Position numbers and translations under genes: made by a program. Below are positions 7,202 to 16,154 of a stretch of 43,253 nucleotides of DNA, piece by piece. Source of the DNA: DATJLQ01 sp035509415 (GTDB taxonomy: Bacteria > Pseudomonadota > Alphaproteobacteria > JACZXZ01). The stretch covers positions 1 to 43,253 of the forward strand of contig DATJLQ010000184.1 of assembly GCA_035509415.1 (NCBI GenBank), written 5' to 3'. Under the pieces are notes generated by a model. That model was not told the DNA's origin, made no database searches, and saw nothing but the letters and a program-made list of their open reading frames with translations. The first letter of the stretch is position 1, and every line of letters starts with the position of its first letter.

Positions 7202-9505
7202 TCAATCGGTGTAATAGGATTTGTAGTAGCGGCCGTAATAGTACGAGTAGCCGTAGCGCCCGTATTTCTGCGCCTGGCGCTCGTTGACGCGATTGAGCAC
7301 GACGCCCGCGATCTTGGCGTGGCCGCCGAGCCGCTCGGCGCAATGCTTCACGAGCTCGCGCGCGGTCGAGCCCCAACGCACCACCAGCACGACCTTGTCG
7401 CAGATGTGCGAGAGCACGATGGGATCGATCACCGGCCCCGCGGGCGGCGAGTCGATCACCACCAGGTCGTAGCCGTCGCGAAAGCCCGCGATCAGCGCCT
7501 TCATGCGCTCCGAGCCCAGGAGGTCGGGCGGATTCTGCACCTTGCGCCCGGCGCTGAGGAACCAATAGCCGACCCCCTCGCGGAACGAGACCACCTGGTC
7601 CGGCGTCGTCTGCCCGAGCAAGAGGTCGACCAGGCCCTCCTTGTTCTCGATCCCGGTGCGACGCGAGATCGACGGGTTGCGCAAATCGCCCTCGACCAGG
7701 AGCACCTTGAGCCCCGAGCGCGCCGCCGACGCCGCGAGCGAGAGCGAGATGGTGGTCTTGCCCTCGTCCGGCACGGTCGAGGTCACCTGCACGATCTTGG
7801 GCGGATGGTCGATGTCGGTCATCTGGACGCCGCTCCGGAGCGAGCGGATCGCCTCGCTGTAGCGCGACAGCGGCTTGGCCGCGACGTAGTCGCCGAGCGG
7901 AACGTTGGTCTCGTCGATCTTGAGGTCGCGCGAGTCGATCTGGCTGACCGAGGCCAGCACCGGGAGCCCGAGCGCGTATTCCGTCTGCTTCGGCGTGGAG
8001 AAGCCCTCGTTGAGCATCTCCTTCGCGATGGCGCCCAGGATGCCGAGGATCACGCCGACGATGAGCGCGAACATGAGCGACTGGGTCCGGCGCGGGTAGC
8101 TCGGCCCGCCCGGCGGCTGCGCGGGCGTGATCACGCGCGCGTTCTGGGATTCGAAGGTCGACTGCTCGGCCGTGATCTTGGAGCGCTGGAGCAGGTCCTG
8201 GTAGAGCGAGCGGTTGACCGTGGCCGTGCGCTCGAGATCCTGGAGCTTGATCGCGGTCGCGTTGTCGATGTTCTGCTGGCCGGTCACCGCGCGCAGCGAC
8301 TGCTCGAGCGAGGCGACGCGCGAATCCGCGAGGCGCAGCTCGTTGCGCAGGCCGCTCGCGAGGCGCTGCGCCTCGGCGGCCATGGCGCGCTCGACGTCGC
8401 GCTTCTGCGCGCGGATGTTCACGACCAAGGGATGGGTCGGCTCATAGCGCGCCATGAGATCCGCCTCTTCCTGCGACAGCGCCGCGAGCTTCTGGCGCAG
8501 CGCCGGCAACGCGCCCGCGTTGCCGATGTCGGGCAGATCCTCGATGCTCTTGCCCTTGGCCTGGAGCGTGTCGAGGATCTGGACGCGCGCGCGTTTCTGC
8601 GCGGCGTCGGCGCGCGCATCGACCAGCTTGGCGTTGAGGTCGGAGAGCTGCTGCTGGCTGAGCGTCACGTTGCTGCCGGTCTTGACCAGGCCATGCTCGG
8701 CCTCGAACCGGGTCACCGCCTCTTCCGAGCTTTGCACCTGCTTGCGCAGGTCCTGGAGCCGGTCGTTGAGCCACGCTTCCGCGCGCTTGGCGGCGTCGAG
8801 GCGCGTGTCGAGCTTGTCCACCAGGTACGAGTCGGCGATCGCGTTGGCGAGGCGCGCCGCGCGCATCGGGCTCTTCGCGGTGACCGAGACGTTGATCAGG
8901 AAGCCCTGGCCGCCGCGCGAGACCTTGAGCGCGCCCTCGAGCGCGAGCGTCGAATGCATGAGCGCGAGCGCCGCGGGCGAACGCGTCTGTCCTTCCGGGA
9001 TCTGGCCGTCGACGCCGGGCACGGTGGTGGTCGCCTCGGGCGGCGGCGCCTTGTCGAGAAACGAGAACGGGTTGAGGACGAACGAGAGCACGCGATCGAA
9101 GACGGACTGCGGGGCCGGCGGATGGACGCCGAACTCGGGGTCCTTGACCAGGTCCTGGCTCTTCACCACGCGCTGCAGCAGCACGTAGGAGCGCATGATC
9201 GCCATCTCGCCCTCGAGCACGGCGACGTCGACGTTCGCGGTCTGGAGGATCGCGTCCGGCCCGAGCGCCACTTCCTTGGTGCGGTCGAGGAGCACCTGGG
9301 CGGTCGCGGTGTAGAGCGGCGTCTGCCACATCAGCATGAGCACGCCGAGCGCGAAGACCACCGCGGCGACGCTCGCGATGAACTTCCACTGGCGCCACAG
9401 GAAGCTCAGGATCTCCCTGAGGTCTAGGCGGCGCTCGGCCTCGCGCTCCTGGCCCAGGGGCGGGAGCGTGGGGCCGATCTTGGCCGGTCTCAGGATCTCG
9501 TTCAT
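7202..9505 (-). CDS. Polysaccharide co-polymerase / tyrosine autokinase (Wzz-BY-kinase)
   Basis: A 767-residue inner-membrane protein. An N-terminal Wzz domain has TM1 near residues 39-60 (FIASVAAVVFALGVLMLMW). A long periplasmic coiled-coil region (about 190-450) precedes TM2 near 475-497 (LMFALIVGVILGILGAIAKE). The cytoplasmic BY-kinase domain has Walker A STVPDEGKTTISLSLA (about residue 575 onward), Walker A' LLVEGDLRNPS and Walker B DLVVIDSPP. The tail is a tyrosine cluster (YGRYGYSYYYGRYYKSYYTD), the usual autophosphorylation site. It controls chain length and export of the polysaccharide made by this cluster. The kinase is fused to the Wzz part, as in other proteobacterial Wzc/ExoP proteins. 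Confidence 0.93.
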   Translation of the reverse strand: MNEILRPAKIGPTLPPLGQEREAERRLDLREILSFLWRQWKFIASVAAVVFALGVLMLMWQTPLYTATAQVLLDRTKEVALGPDAILQTANVDVAVLEGEMAIMRSYVLLQRVVKSQDLVKDPEFGVHPPAPQSVFDRVLSFVLNPFSFLDKAPPPEATTTVPGVDGQIPEGQTRSPAALALMHSTLALEGALKVSRGGQGFLINVSVTAKSPMRAARLANAIADSYLVDKLDTRLDAAKRAEAWLNDRLQDLRKQVQSSEEAVTRFEAEHGLVKTGSNVTLSQQQLSDLNAKLVDARADAAQKRARVQILDTLQAKGKSIEDLPDIGNAGALPALRQKLAALSQEEADLMARYEPTHPLVVNIRAQKRDVERAMAAEAQRLASGLRNELRLADSRVASLEQSLRAVTGQQNIDNATAIKLQDLERTATVNRSLYQDLLQRSKITAEQSTFESQNARVITPAQPPGGPSYPRRTQSLMFALIVGVILGILGAIAKEMLNEGFSTPKQTEYALGLPVLASVSQIDSRDLKIDETNVPLGDYVAAKPLSRYSEAIRSLRSGVQMTDIDHPPKIVQVTSTVPDEGKTTISLSLAASAARSGLKVLLVEGDLRNPSISRRTGIENKEGLVDLLLGQTTPDQVVSFREGVGYWFLSAGRKVQNPPDLLGSERMKALIAGFRDGYDLVVIDSPPAGPVIDPIVLSHICDKVVLVVRWGSTARELVKHCAERLGGHAKIAGVVLNRVNERQAQKYGRYGYSYYYGRYYKSYYTD

Positions 9506-9521
9506 GGGTGCGAAGTCTAGG

Positions 9522-10970
9522 CTAGGTTGAAGAATCTTCCAAGGCGACGCGGGAGCTCGCGGACTGGGCCACGCCCGCGCCCAGGAGGGCCGCGAAGGTG
9601 AGCGCCACGGCCTGAATCTGAAGCCCGAAATCGACCAGCGCGTGAACGCCCACGAGGGCGGCCGCGCCGGCGGCGACCAACGGTGCCAGGCCGTTCTCGC
9701 GCCGCGCGAGGGCCCCCGACACGGAGCGCCGCACGAGCGTTGCGACCGCGATCAGGAAGAGCGTGCCGAACAAGAGCCCTAGCCCCTGGAACAGCTCGAG
9801 ATAGGTGTCGTGCGCCTGGCCCCAAATGCCTTGGACCGGGAGCGAGCGGTCGCGGAACAGCGGGAAGACGTCGCGGAAGGTGCCATAGCCGTAGCCGAGC
9901 AACGGCCGGTCGAGGATCGAGCGCAGCGTCAGGCGATAGACCGCGAGGCGGTTCGCGTCGCTCACACCTCGGTCCGCGAGGCTCGCGACCAGCGCGTTCC
10001 CGAAGGCGAGCAGCGCCACCCCGACGAGCAGCGCGCACGCGACCACGAGTGCCGCCGGAACGCCCGGCCGTCCCCTGCCCGCGCCGAGTGCCAGCGCCCC
10101 GGTCGTGAACAGGCCGGTCGCGGTCGCGACCGCGCCGCCGCGCGAGCCGGTCAGGAGAAGCGCCGCGAGCGCCACCGCGGCGCCTGCGATGAGCGGAGCG
10201 CCGGCGCGGCCGGTGGTGTCGATCCAGGATGCGACGCGCGTCCGGAGCGCCCCGGCGCCGTCGATCACGCCGCGCCGGTAGGCCTGGAGGATCAGGCCCC
10301 AGAACGCGACCAGGCCGATGCCCGCATAGGTCGCGAACGCGTTACGGTTGATGAAGGTCGAGGCGACGAAGCTCGCATGGCTCGCGCGCATCTCGGCGAG
10401 CCCATAGAGCGCGTAGACGCACGCGATCGCGGCGACGGCGCCGACCAAGAGGGCCGCGCGGTCGGGACGCCGGCACAATTGGAGTGCCAGCCAGAAGGCG
10501 CTCGACGCGGTGAGCAGCCGAAGCAGCGCGAGCGTCGTGAGGTCGCGGTCGATGCTGACGCTCGCGGCCAACGGCTTCGCGAGCTCGTGCGAGGCGGTGC
10601 GCCAAATGGGAGCGCCGACCAGGGCGCCGACCCAGGTCGAATCCTGGAGCAGAATCCAGACGACCACCGCCGCCCACAACCCCACGGGAAGTGCCAGCGC
10701 GCGCAGCCCGACCGGATGGGGCCGGCCGCGCGCGAGCAGCGAAATCTCGTAAACGGCGACGAGGCCGGGGAACAGAATCGCATTGACGCCCCAGGCGAAC
10801 GGGTCCGTGCTCGCGTGCCACAAGGGGACCCAGGCGAGACCGGCGATCAGCAGCCCGAACAGCGCCCACTCGCACGGCTCGGCCGAAATGGGGATCGCAC
10901 TCGCGGCGCTCGAGAAAGCCGTCCGGTCCGCGCGCGGGACCGGTGGCAAGGCTGAGGTCGTGTCGTCCAT
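9522..10970 (-). CDS. O-antigen ligase / polymerase family membrane protein
   Basis: An approximately 482-residue polytopic membrane protein with about 10-12 hydrophobic segments. The conserved Wzy_C/WaaL region is visible: LTGSRGGAVATATG, then RLAVYRLTLRSILDRPLLGY, and the periplasmic-loop block QAHDTYLELFQGLGLLFGTL with its His. It joins oligosaccharide units from undecaprenyl diphosphate to an acceptor, or polymerises them, at the periplasmic face. Start: ATG at 10970 (MDDTTSALPP); a GTG 24 bases upstream is also in frame. It is the first gene of the minus-strand polysaccharide operon, 16 bases from the Wzz-kinase gene. Confidence 0.85.
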   Translation of the reverse strand: MDDTTSALPPVPRADRTAFSSAASAIPISAEPCEWALFGLLIAGLAWVPLWHASTDPFAWGVNAILFPGLVAVYEISLLARGRPHPVGLRALALPVGLWAAVVVWILLQDSTWVGALVGAPIWRTASHELAKPLAASVSIDRDLTTLALLRLLTASSAFWLALQLCRRPDRAALLVGAVAAIACVYALYGLAEMRASHASFVASTFINRNAFATYAGIGLVAFWGLILQAYRRGVIDGAGALRTRVASWIDTTGRAGAPLIAGAAVALAALLLTGSRGGAVATATGLFTTGALALGAGRGRPGVPAALVVACALLVGVALLAFGNALVASLADRGVSDANRLAVYRLTLRSILDRPLLGYGYGTFRDVFPLFRDRSLPVQGIWGQAHDTYLELFQGLGLLFGTLFLIAVATLVRRSVSGALARRENGLAPLVAAGAAALVGVHALVDFGLQIQAVALTFAALLGAGVAQSASSRVALEDSST

Positions 10971-11370
10971 ACGCGCCGCGACGCTGCGCCTCACGATGAC
11001 GGGCCGGGTTCGGCATAAGCTACCGCACGCCAGGTGAAAGGAGCCTCGCACCCGTGCTATGCGTTTGAACCGATTGACAAAGGATTATCATAGGGCCCTA
11101 GGCGAAACAATACGCGCCACCCCCGCGTTTGCCTTCGATTCCGGCCCTCAACCCTTCCGGGAACATGCAGAAAACATTTGTTATATCAATGTGCTATCGA
11201 TAGGCACGCCAAACCGACTCCGGTGCGGCCGAGGCGGTTGCGCCGCGCGCGGCCGCGCGATCCCGACAAGGTAAGGATTTTACCATTTTCGTGTCGCGGC
11301 TCTCTCAGTATATGGTAGAAAAACGTAGGTGGAATTAGTGCCGCCCAAGCGCCGTAAAGGGGGCGTCGTA
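10971..11370. promoter_or_regulatory. AT-rich divergent intergenic region of polysaccharide cluster
   Basis: About 400 bases separate the divergent O-antigen ligase and outer-membrane protein genes and are clearly less GC-rich than the surroundings. A TTGACA hexamer lies at 11075-11080 in TTGACAAAGGATTATCAT. Near the plus-strand gene, TTTTACCAT (about 11279) and ATGGTAGAAAA (about 11313) form an imperfect inverted repeat around a possible TATATG -10. These look like the promoters, and possibly an operator, for both operons, but I cannot assign exact start sites. Small open frames here (for example 11059-11274) have no coding character. Confidence 0.4.
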
Positions 11371-12705
11371 GTGCCGATGGGCCTTTCGATGAGCGCGCGC
11401 AGGAACGCTCGGCGTGGCTATCGGGTCGCGTGCGCGTGCGTGGTGGCGTTCGGCTTCGCCTCGACGGCTGCGGCCCAGACGGTCACGGCGCCACCGGTTT
11501 CCTCGGACGCGAGCAATCCGGCCGCACCGCCCACGCGGAGCGACGTCGAGCACGCCATGCCCCTCGGCTCGTGGCTGGTCTCTCCCTCGATGTTCCTCGG
11601 CGGCATCTACGACAGCAACGTCAACCAGAGTGCCACCAACAAAATCTCGTCCTGGGGCGTGCGCGCGACGCCCAGCTTCCTGGCGCAGACGACCGACGGC
11701 ATCCTCAAGAGCACGCTTTACGGTCTCGCCGACGTGCGCGCCTACACCGCGTCGGGCGCCAGCGGCGCCGACACGGTGACCGCGAACGCGGGTGCGCTCG
11801 AGGAATACGATCCCACACCCGATCTCTTCATCCACGGCCAGGCCGACTATCTGCGCCAGAAGGACCTGTTCAGCTCGCTCGGCGTCGAGAGCAGCACGAC
11901 GTCTTTGAACTCGACCGGCGTCGGGCTCGCGCCGTCGGTGAACCCGGTCTCCTACAACCAGTTCTCCGGCACGGCCGGCGCGCAGAAGGATTTCGGACGC
12001 GCCTTCGTCGGCCTCGACGGGTCGGCCGTGAACATCAGTTACGACCATACCGGTGCCGTGTCGCCGAACGGCACCACCTATACCGGCACCGGCAAGGGCG
12101 GCTTCTGGTTCCTGCCCCAGTTCTACGTCTATACCGAAGGGGCGCTGGATACGCGCACCTATGCGACCAGCTCGTTCAATTCGAGCGGCTACCGCGCGCT
12201 TGCCGGCGTCGGCTCGGAGCAGATCGGCCTGTTTCGCGGCGAGGCCTATGGCGGCTATCAGGCCGAGAACTTCAGGACCCGGGCGCTCGGTGCGTCCAAC
12301 GGCACCACCAATAGCACGCTGTTCGGAAGCCAGCTCCATTACTACCCGCAGCCCTACATCGACCTGAGCGCAAACGTCACCGAGACGATCGGCGTCTCCC
12401 AGGCCGCGACCGCGAGCGGCGCCGCCGCCGGCGATTCGACCAAGGTCCTGTCGGCGATCGGCCAAGGCGCCTACACGCTGTCCCAGATCTGGGGCTTCAC
12501 GGGGCGCGGCGGCTACATCCATACGACTTACATCAACAACCCCCGCCGGGACGATGCGTGGACGCTCGGCGGCACGCTCAGCTACAGCGTGTGGCGCGAC
12601 TTCAAGCTCACGCTCGACTATCAGTATCTGTCGCTGTCGTCGAACGTGGCGCAGCAGAGCCTGGGCCGGAACGTGGTGACGTTCGGCGTGGCGTGGAGCT
12701 ACTGA
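11371..12705 (+). CDS. Outer-membrane beta-barrel protein, polysaccharide-associated
   Basis: About 444 residues. A Sec signal peptide follows a basic start (hydrophobic core VACACVVAFGFASTAAAQT, cleavage after AAA-Q region). The mature protein shows alternating aromatic beta strands and ends FGVAWSY, the terminal aromatic signature for barrel assembly. It begins with MPLGSWLVSPSMFLGGIYDS, typical of the BBP2_2 outer membrane family near exopolysaccharide genes. The GTG at 11371 has AAAGGGGG 7 bases upstream; ATG 11377 and GTG 11329 are alternatives. It likely forms an outer-membrane channel or assembly factor for the polymer made by the divergent operon. Confidence 0.78.
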   Translation: MPMGLSMSARRNARRGYRVACACVVAFGFASTAAAQTVTAPPVSSDASNPAAPPTRSDVEHAMPLGSWLVSPSMFLGGIYDSNVNQSATNKISSWGVRATPSFLAQTTDGILKSTLYGLADVRAYTASGASGADTVTANAGALEEYDPTPDLFIHGQADYLRQKDLFSSLGVESSTTSLNSTGVGLAPSVNPVSYNQFSGTAGAQKDFGRAFVGLDGSAVNISYDHTGAVSPNGTTYTGTGKGGFWFLPQFYVYTEGALDTRTYATSSFNSSGYRALAGVGSEQIGLFRGEAYGGYQAENFRTRALGASNGTTNSTLFGSQLHYYPQPYIDLSANVTETIGVSQAATASGAAAGDSTKVLSAIGQGAYTLSQIWGFTGRGGYIHTTYINNPRRDDAWTLGGTLSYSVWRDFKLTLDYQYLSLSSNVAQQSLGRNVVTFGVAWSY

Positions 12706-12760
12706 GCGGTGGGCGGCGGCGCGCGCGCCTCGCGATCGGCGCGCCAAAACGAGGTCGACG

Positions 12761-13267
12761 ATGCGTAAACTCGGACTGGCGGCGATCGTCTTCTCGGGCT
12801 TCCTCCTCGTCGCGGCGGGGGCGGAGGCGGGATCGTACAATTCGTCCGGCACCTATGTCGGCACGCCGAGCGCCCAGATCTCGGCGCTGTTCTCGCAATA
12901 TCCCAATGGCGGCGCTGCTTTGCGTGCCGCGATCGCGCAGGCGGTCGAAGCCGACCCCACGCTCGCGGACGACGTGGTCTTCCTCGCCTCGAGCGCCAGC
13001 GCGTCGCAGCAGAATGCCGCCGGCGCCGGGCTCGGCGACGCGCTCAATTACTATCAGACCCTCAACACGCCCAACGGCATCAAGGCCGCCGCCGATATCC
13101 AGGCGGTGGTGCCGCTCGGCACCGTCACGACCTCGGCCGCGTTCGCCGCGGCGACCGGCGGTGGCGGCGGCGGCGGCGGCAACGGCGTGCCCGGCTACCA
13201 GAACACGGGCGCGGCGCCAGGCATGAGCAACTGCGTGAGCCCCAGCAGGCCCGGCAGCGGCTGCTGA
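12761..13267 (+). CDS. Small secreted protein with glycine-rich hinge
   Basis: 168 residues, ATG at 12761 preceded by GAGGTCGACG. A clear signal peptide (MRKLGLAAIVFSGFLLVAAG, cleavage near AEA-G) is followed by an Ala/Gln-rich helical region of about 100 residues. Then come an eight-glycine run (about residues 132-140) and a short tail with two cysteines (SNCVSPSRPGSGC) that could form a disulfide. I do not recognise the family. It follows the outer-membrane barrel gene by 55 bases, so it may be co-expressed and exported to the periplasm or beyond. Confidence 0.65.
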   Translation: MRKLGLAAIVFSGFLLVAAGAEAGSYNSSGTYVGTPSAQISALFSQYPNGGAALRAAIAQAVEADPTLADDVVFLASSASASQQNAAGAGLGDALNYYQTLNTPNGIKAAADIQAVVPLGTVTTSAAFAAATGGGGGGGGNGVPGYQNTGAAPGMSNCVSPSRPGSGC

Positions 13268-13353
13268 CAACGCCGCGCGTCCGAGCGCTCGACGTCGCCC
13301 GGCGCCTCTTCGCAAGACCCCGCTTTCCGATTCACATAGAATTGCTGCCCGCG

Positions 13354-14121
13354 CTACGCGCGGCGCTTGCGGAACACCGCGTCCGGATAGAGGGCGCCCG
13401 GGACGAGCCGGTTGTCGGGCCCGAAGATGGCCGTGCCCGGACCGGTCTCGACCCGCAGCACGGTCTCGAAATCGACCCCCGCCGGCGCGTCCGCCAGGCG
13501 GAAATTGCTGTGCCGGATCGCGAGCAGCCCGCCCGGCTTGAGGCAGCGCCGGAAATCCTCGATCGCGCGCGCGAAATCCTCGAAGCGCATCAGGGGGTCG
13601 CTGCGCGCGACGCCGGGCAGGCCGAGCGCCCCGTGGCGCAGCACCGCCATGCACAGGATCGCGTCGTAGCCGCCGCTCGCCTCGGCCGCCGTCGCGTGCC
13701 CGACCTCGAACGAGATGGCGCGGTCTCCGCTCTCGGCCAAGCGCTTCCGGCAGAGCGCGATGTTGGCGCGATTGATGTCGATGCCCTTGAGGGTCGCATG
13801 GGGGAAATAGCGCCGGAGCGTGAACACCTCCTCGCCGGTCGAGCAGCCGAACGAGAGGATGCGCGCCGGCGTCTCGGCACCCAGCTCGGCCTGGAGGAAG
13901 CGGAAGATGCGCGGATAGCGGTCGGCGCTCGTGTCGTTGGAGGGCTGGAACGCGCCCGCGGGCGGGTGCCGGTCGAGCCGCCGCACCTCGCGATAGGGCG
14001 CATCGACCGCCAGGCGCCAGGGTGCTTCGACGAGGATGTGCCAAAGCCGGCGCAATGCGCGCACGGCGAGCGGCCGCGGCGCCGCCTCGGGCCGCGCGCG
14101 GCCGGAAGCGCTCATCGGCAT
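13354..14121 (-). CDS. CheR-like / class I SAM methyltransferase
   Basis: About 255 residues from the ATG at 14121 (MPMSASGRARPEA). It has a CheR-like arrangement: ASADRYPRIFRFL-type lead (here DTSADRYPRIFRFLQAELG), motif I ARILSFGCSTGEEVFTLRRY, acidic LKGIDINRANI, then YDAILCMAVLRHGALG and RCLKPGGLLAIRHSNF. Frames open upstream of 14121 run into the divergent promoter. It is transcribed divergently from the kinase/sulfotransferase operon. It may be part of the peptide cluster as an extra tailoring enzyme, or simply a neighbour; nothing in sequence settles this. Confidence 0.75.
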   Translation of the reverse strand: MPMSASGRARPEAAPRPLAVRALRRLWHILVEAPWRLAVDAPYREVRRLDRHPPAGAFQPSNDTSADRYPRIFRFLQAELGAETPARILSFGCSTGEEVFTLRRYFPHATLKGIDINRANIALCRKRLAESGDRAISFEVGHATAAEASGGYDAILCMAVLRHGALGLPGVARSDPLMRFEDFARAIEDFRRCLKPGGLLAIRHSNFRLADAPAGVDFETVLRVETGPGTAIFGPDNRLVPGALYPDAVFRKRRA

Positions 14122-14207
14122 TGCGCGGCGGCGCGGGCGGTCATGGCGCACGGTCTCCCTGCATTTCCTGGCACTGGCGCGGGCCAACGCGAAGGTTGAG
14201 CGCGACC

Positions 14208-14236
14208 CTTGAATTCGCGCCATTGTACTGTAGGAT
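14208..14236 (+). promoter_or_regulatory. Sigma70-like promoter of lasso tailoring operon
   Basis: TTGAAT (14208-14213), a 17-base spacer and TAGGAT (14231-14236) give a good sigma70-type promoter in otherwise GC-rich DNA. Transcription would start near 14243. This places the frame's more upstream starts for the kinase within or before the promoter and supports the GTG at 14299, which has AGGAG eight bases ahead. Confidence 0.6.
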
Positions 14237-14298
14237 CGACGGGTGCCCTAAAGGCCTTTATCGTATTGACGGGCAACGTGAATTCAGGAGCGGTCGGG

Positions 14299-15228
14299 GT
14301 GCACGCCTACAGCGTCGCCGGGCTATCGGTCGAAAGCGAGTTCGTCCTCCCGGGCCTGATCCCGGGGGCGGCGGACGGCCGGTCGCCCGACGTGACCATC
14401 AAGGCGCGCCCGGTCCCCGAGGCGCTCGAGGATGCGGGCGCCGCGGGCCCCACCTGGCAGATCGCGGGCGCGCGCTTTCTCCTGCGCATACCGGACGTGG
14501 CGCGCTTCCTCCTCGACGGCGGGCGCGCGATCGACGTCGAGCCCGAGAACGGCGCCGCAGCCGACGACATCGCGATCTTCCTGATCGGCACCGTCCTCGG
14601 CATCCTTCTGCATCAGCGCGGCCAGATCGTGCTCCATGCGAGTGCCGTGCGCGTGGGCGGCAAGGCGGTGCTGTTCTGCGGCCCCTCGGGGGCGGGGAAG
14701 TCGACCCTTGCGGCGGCGCTCGCCCGGCACGGCTTCCCGCTGGTGGCCGACGATGTGTGCGCGATCCTCATCGAAGCGGGCGCGGTCCCGATCGTTCATC
14801 CAGACGGGCGCCAACTCAAATTATGGGCCCAGGCGATCGACCGGCTCGGCCTCGACGCGAGCCGCGGTGCGGCGGTGCGCCGGCGCCTCGAGAAATTCTA
14901 CGTCGAGCCGGCCGCGGCTTTCGCCGCTCCCTTGCCGCTCGGCGCGGTCTATGCGTTGCGCGAGGCGCTCCCGCCCAACGCGCCCGGCATCGAAAGGCCG
15001 AACCTCGTCGATGGCGCGCTGCTGCTGGGCCGCAACGCCTATCGGCCGCTCCTGGTCCGCCGTCTCGGGCAGAAGGCGGACTATTTCCGTGCCGCGAGCG
15101 CCATCGCCAACAGCGCCGGCATATTCCATCTGACCCGGCATCTCGACTTCGCGCAGATGCCGGACGTCATATCCGGGCTCGAGCGCCACTGGGACGAGAT
15201 CGGCCTGGCGCAGAGGGTGCCGGCATGA
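14299..15228 (+). CDS. HPr-kinase-like lasso peptide kinase
   Basis: About 309 residues resembling the C-terminal domain of HPr kinase/phosphorylase. HASAVRVGGKAVLFCGPSGA leads into the P-loop GPSGAGKST (about residues 128-136), followed by HGFPLVADDVCAI, the acidic pair corresponding to HprK's active site. Start: GTG 14299 with AGGAG upstream; the open frame from 14209 overlaps the promoter. Homologues next to lasso genes (paeninodin PadeK type) phosphorylate the C-terminal Ser of the precursor. The candidate precursor at 21078-21263 ends in Ser, which fits. It overlaps the next gene by ATGA. It lacks the HPr-specific N-terminal domain, so a role in carbon catabolite control is unlikely. Confidence 0.82.
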   Translation: MHAYSVAGLSVESEFVLPGLIPGAADGRSPDVTIKARPVPEALEDAGAAGPTWQIAGARFLLRIPDVARFLLDGGRAIDVEPENGAAADDIAIFLIGTVLGILLHQRGQIVLHASAVRVGGKAVLFCGPSGAGKSTLAAALARHGFPLVADDVCAILIEAGAVPIVHPDGRQLKLWAQAIDRLGLDASRGAAVRRRLEKFYVEPAAAFAAPLPLGAVYALREALPPNAPGIERPNLVDGALLLGRNAYRPLLVRRLGQKADYFRAASAIANSAGIFHLTRHLDFAQMPDVISGLERHWDEIGLAQRVPA

Positions 15229-16154
15229 CGCGCGCGATCTGGCTCGCCTCCTATCCCAAATCCGGCAATACCTGGTTCCGGATGCTGGTGGCGAATCTTT
15301 CGGCCCAGGACGGCGCGGCGGTGGACATCAACGACATGCCGGTGCGCGGCGGCCTCGCCAGCGCGCGCGGGCCGTTCGATTATCTCACCTTGCTCGATTC
15401 CGGCCTGCTCACCCATGACGAGATCGACTGCTTGCGCCCGCGGGTCCATGAGACGCTGGCGAGCGGCGCAGTGGACGACGAAAACGACAAGCCCGAAGAC
15501 GCGCCGCCGGTCCGCTTCGTCAAGGTCCATGACGCCTACACGCGGACGCCGAAGGGCGAGCCCCTGCTCGCGGGCGCGCGCGGCGCGCACGGCGCCATCG
15601 TCATCGTGCGCGATCCGCGCGACGTGGCGCCGTCGGTCGCCAATCACAACGGCGTCAGCATCGACGAATCGATTGGGATGATGAATGACGAGTACAAGAT
15701 GCAGTGCGCCAAGCCCGACCGGCAACATTCCCAGCTTCGGCAAAAGCTCGGCGACTGGAGCCGGCATGTCGCGAGCTGGCTCGATCAGCGGGACATTCCG
15801 GTTTGCCTGGTGCGCTACGAGGATTTGCAGGCCGACACCGCCGGCACCTTCGCGCGCGCCTTGGCCTTTGCCGGCTATCCGGCGCCGGCCGACCGGATCG
15901 CGCGGTCGGTCGCCCTGGCCGATTTCGCGGAATTGCGGAGACAGGAGCGGGAAAGAGGCTTTCGCGAGGCCCCGGACCCATGGCCCGGCGGGAACTTCTT
16001 CCGGCGCGGCCAGGCCGGCGCCTGGCGCGACGAGCTGACGCGCGAGCAAGCGATGCGCATCGAAGCCGCGCACGCGCCCATGATGCGGCGCTTGGGCTAC
16101 GATCCGTCGAGCGAGGCCGTCCCGGCGCGGGCGGCGTTGGGAGAAGTCGCATGA
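15225..16154 (+). CDS. Sulfotransferase (PAPS-dependent)
   Basis: 309 residues. The 5'-phosphosulfate-binding loop is SYPKSGNTW (residues 9-17). The 3'-phosphate-binding segment is IVIVRDPRDVAPSVANH (about 125-141). VRYEDLQADTAGTFARAL and a late FFRRGQAGAWRDELT (analogue of the RKGxxGDWKN element) complete a Sulfotransfer_1 domain. The start ATG overlaps the kinase stop and its own stop overlaps the RRE gene start, so the three are tightly coupled. It should transfer sulfate from PAPS to a hydroxyl. Within this cluster the penultimate Tyr, or a Ser/Thr or hydroxylated residue of the peptide, is the likely target (inference). Confidence 0.85.
   Translation: MTRAIWLASYPKSGNTWFRMLVANLSAQDGAAVDINDMPVRGGLASARGPFDYLTLLDSGLLTHDEIDCLRPRVHETLASGAVDDENDKPEDAPPVRFVKVHDAYTRTPKGEPLLAGARGAHGAIVIVRDPRDVAPSVANHNGVSIDESIGMMNDEYKMQCAKPDRQHSQLRQKLGDWSRHVASWLDQRDIPVCLVRYEDLQADTAGTFARALAFAGYPAPADRIARSVALADFAELRRQERERGFREAPDPWPGGNFFRRGQAGAWRDELTREQAMRIEAAHAPMMRRLGYDPSSEAVPARAALGEVA

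Noticed and set aside
7319..9427. 702-residue plus-strand ORF opposite the Wzz-kinase gene
   Set aside because: Antisense shadow of a clearly recognised gene, rich in Arg/His/Glu as expected for GC-rich antisense frames.
11059..11274. 71-codon plus-strand ORF in the divergent polysaccharide promoter region
   Set aside because: No ribosome site, no domain or composition sense, and it covers promoter-like sequence.
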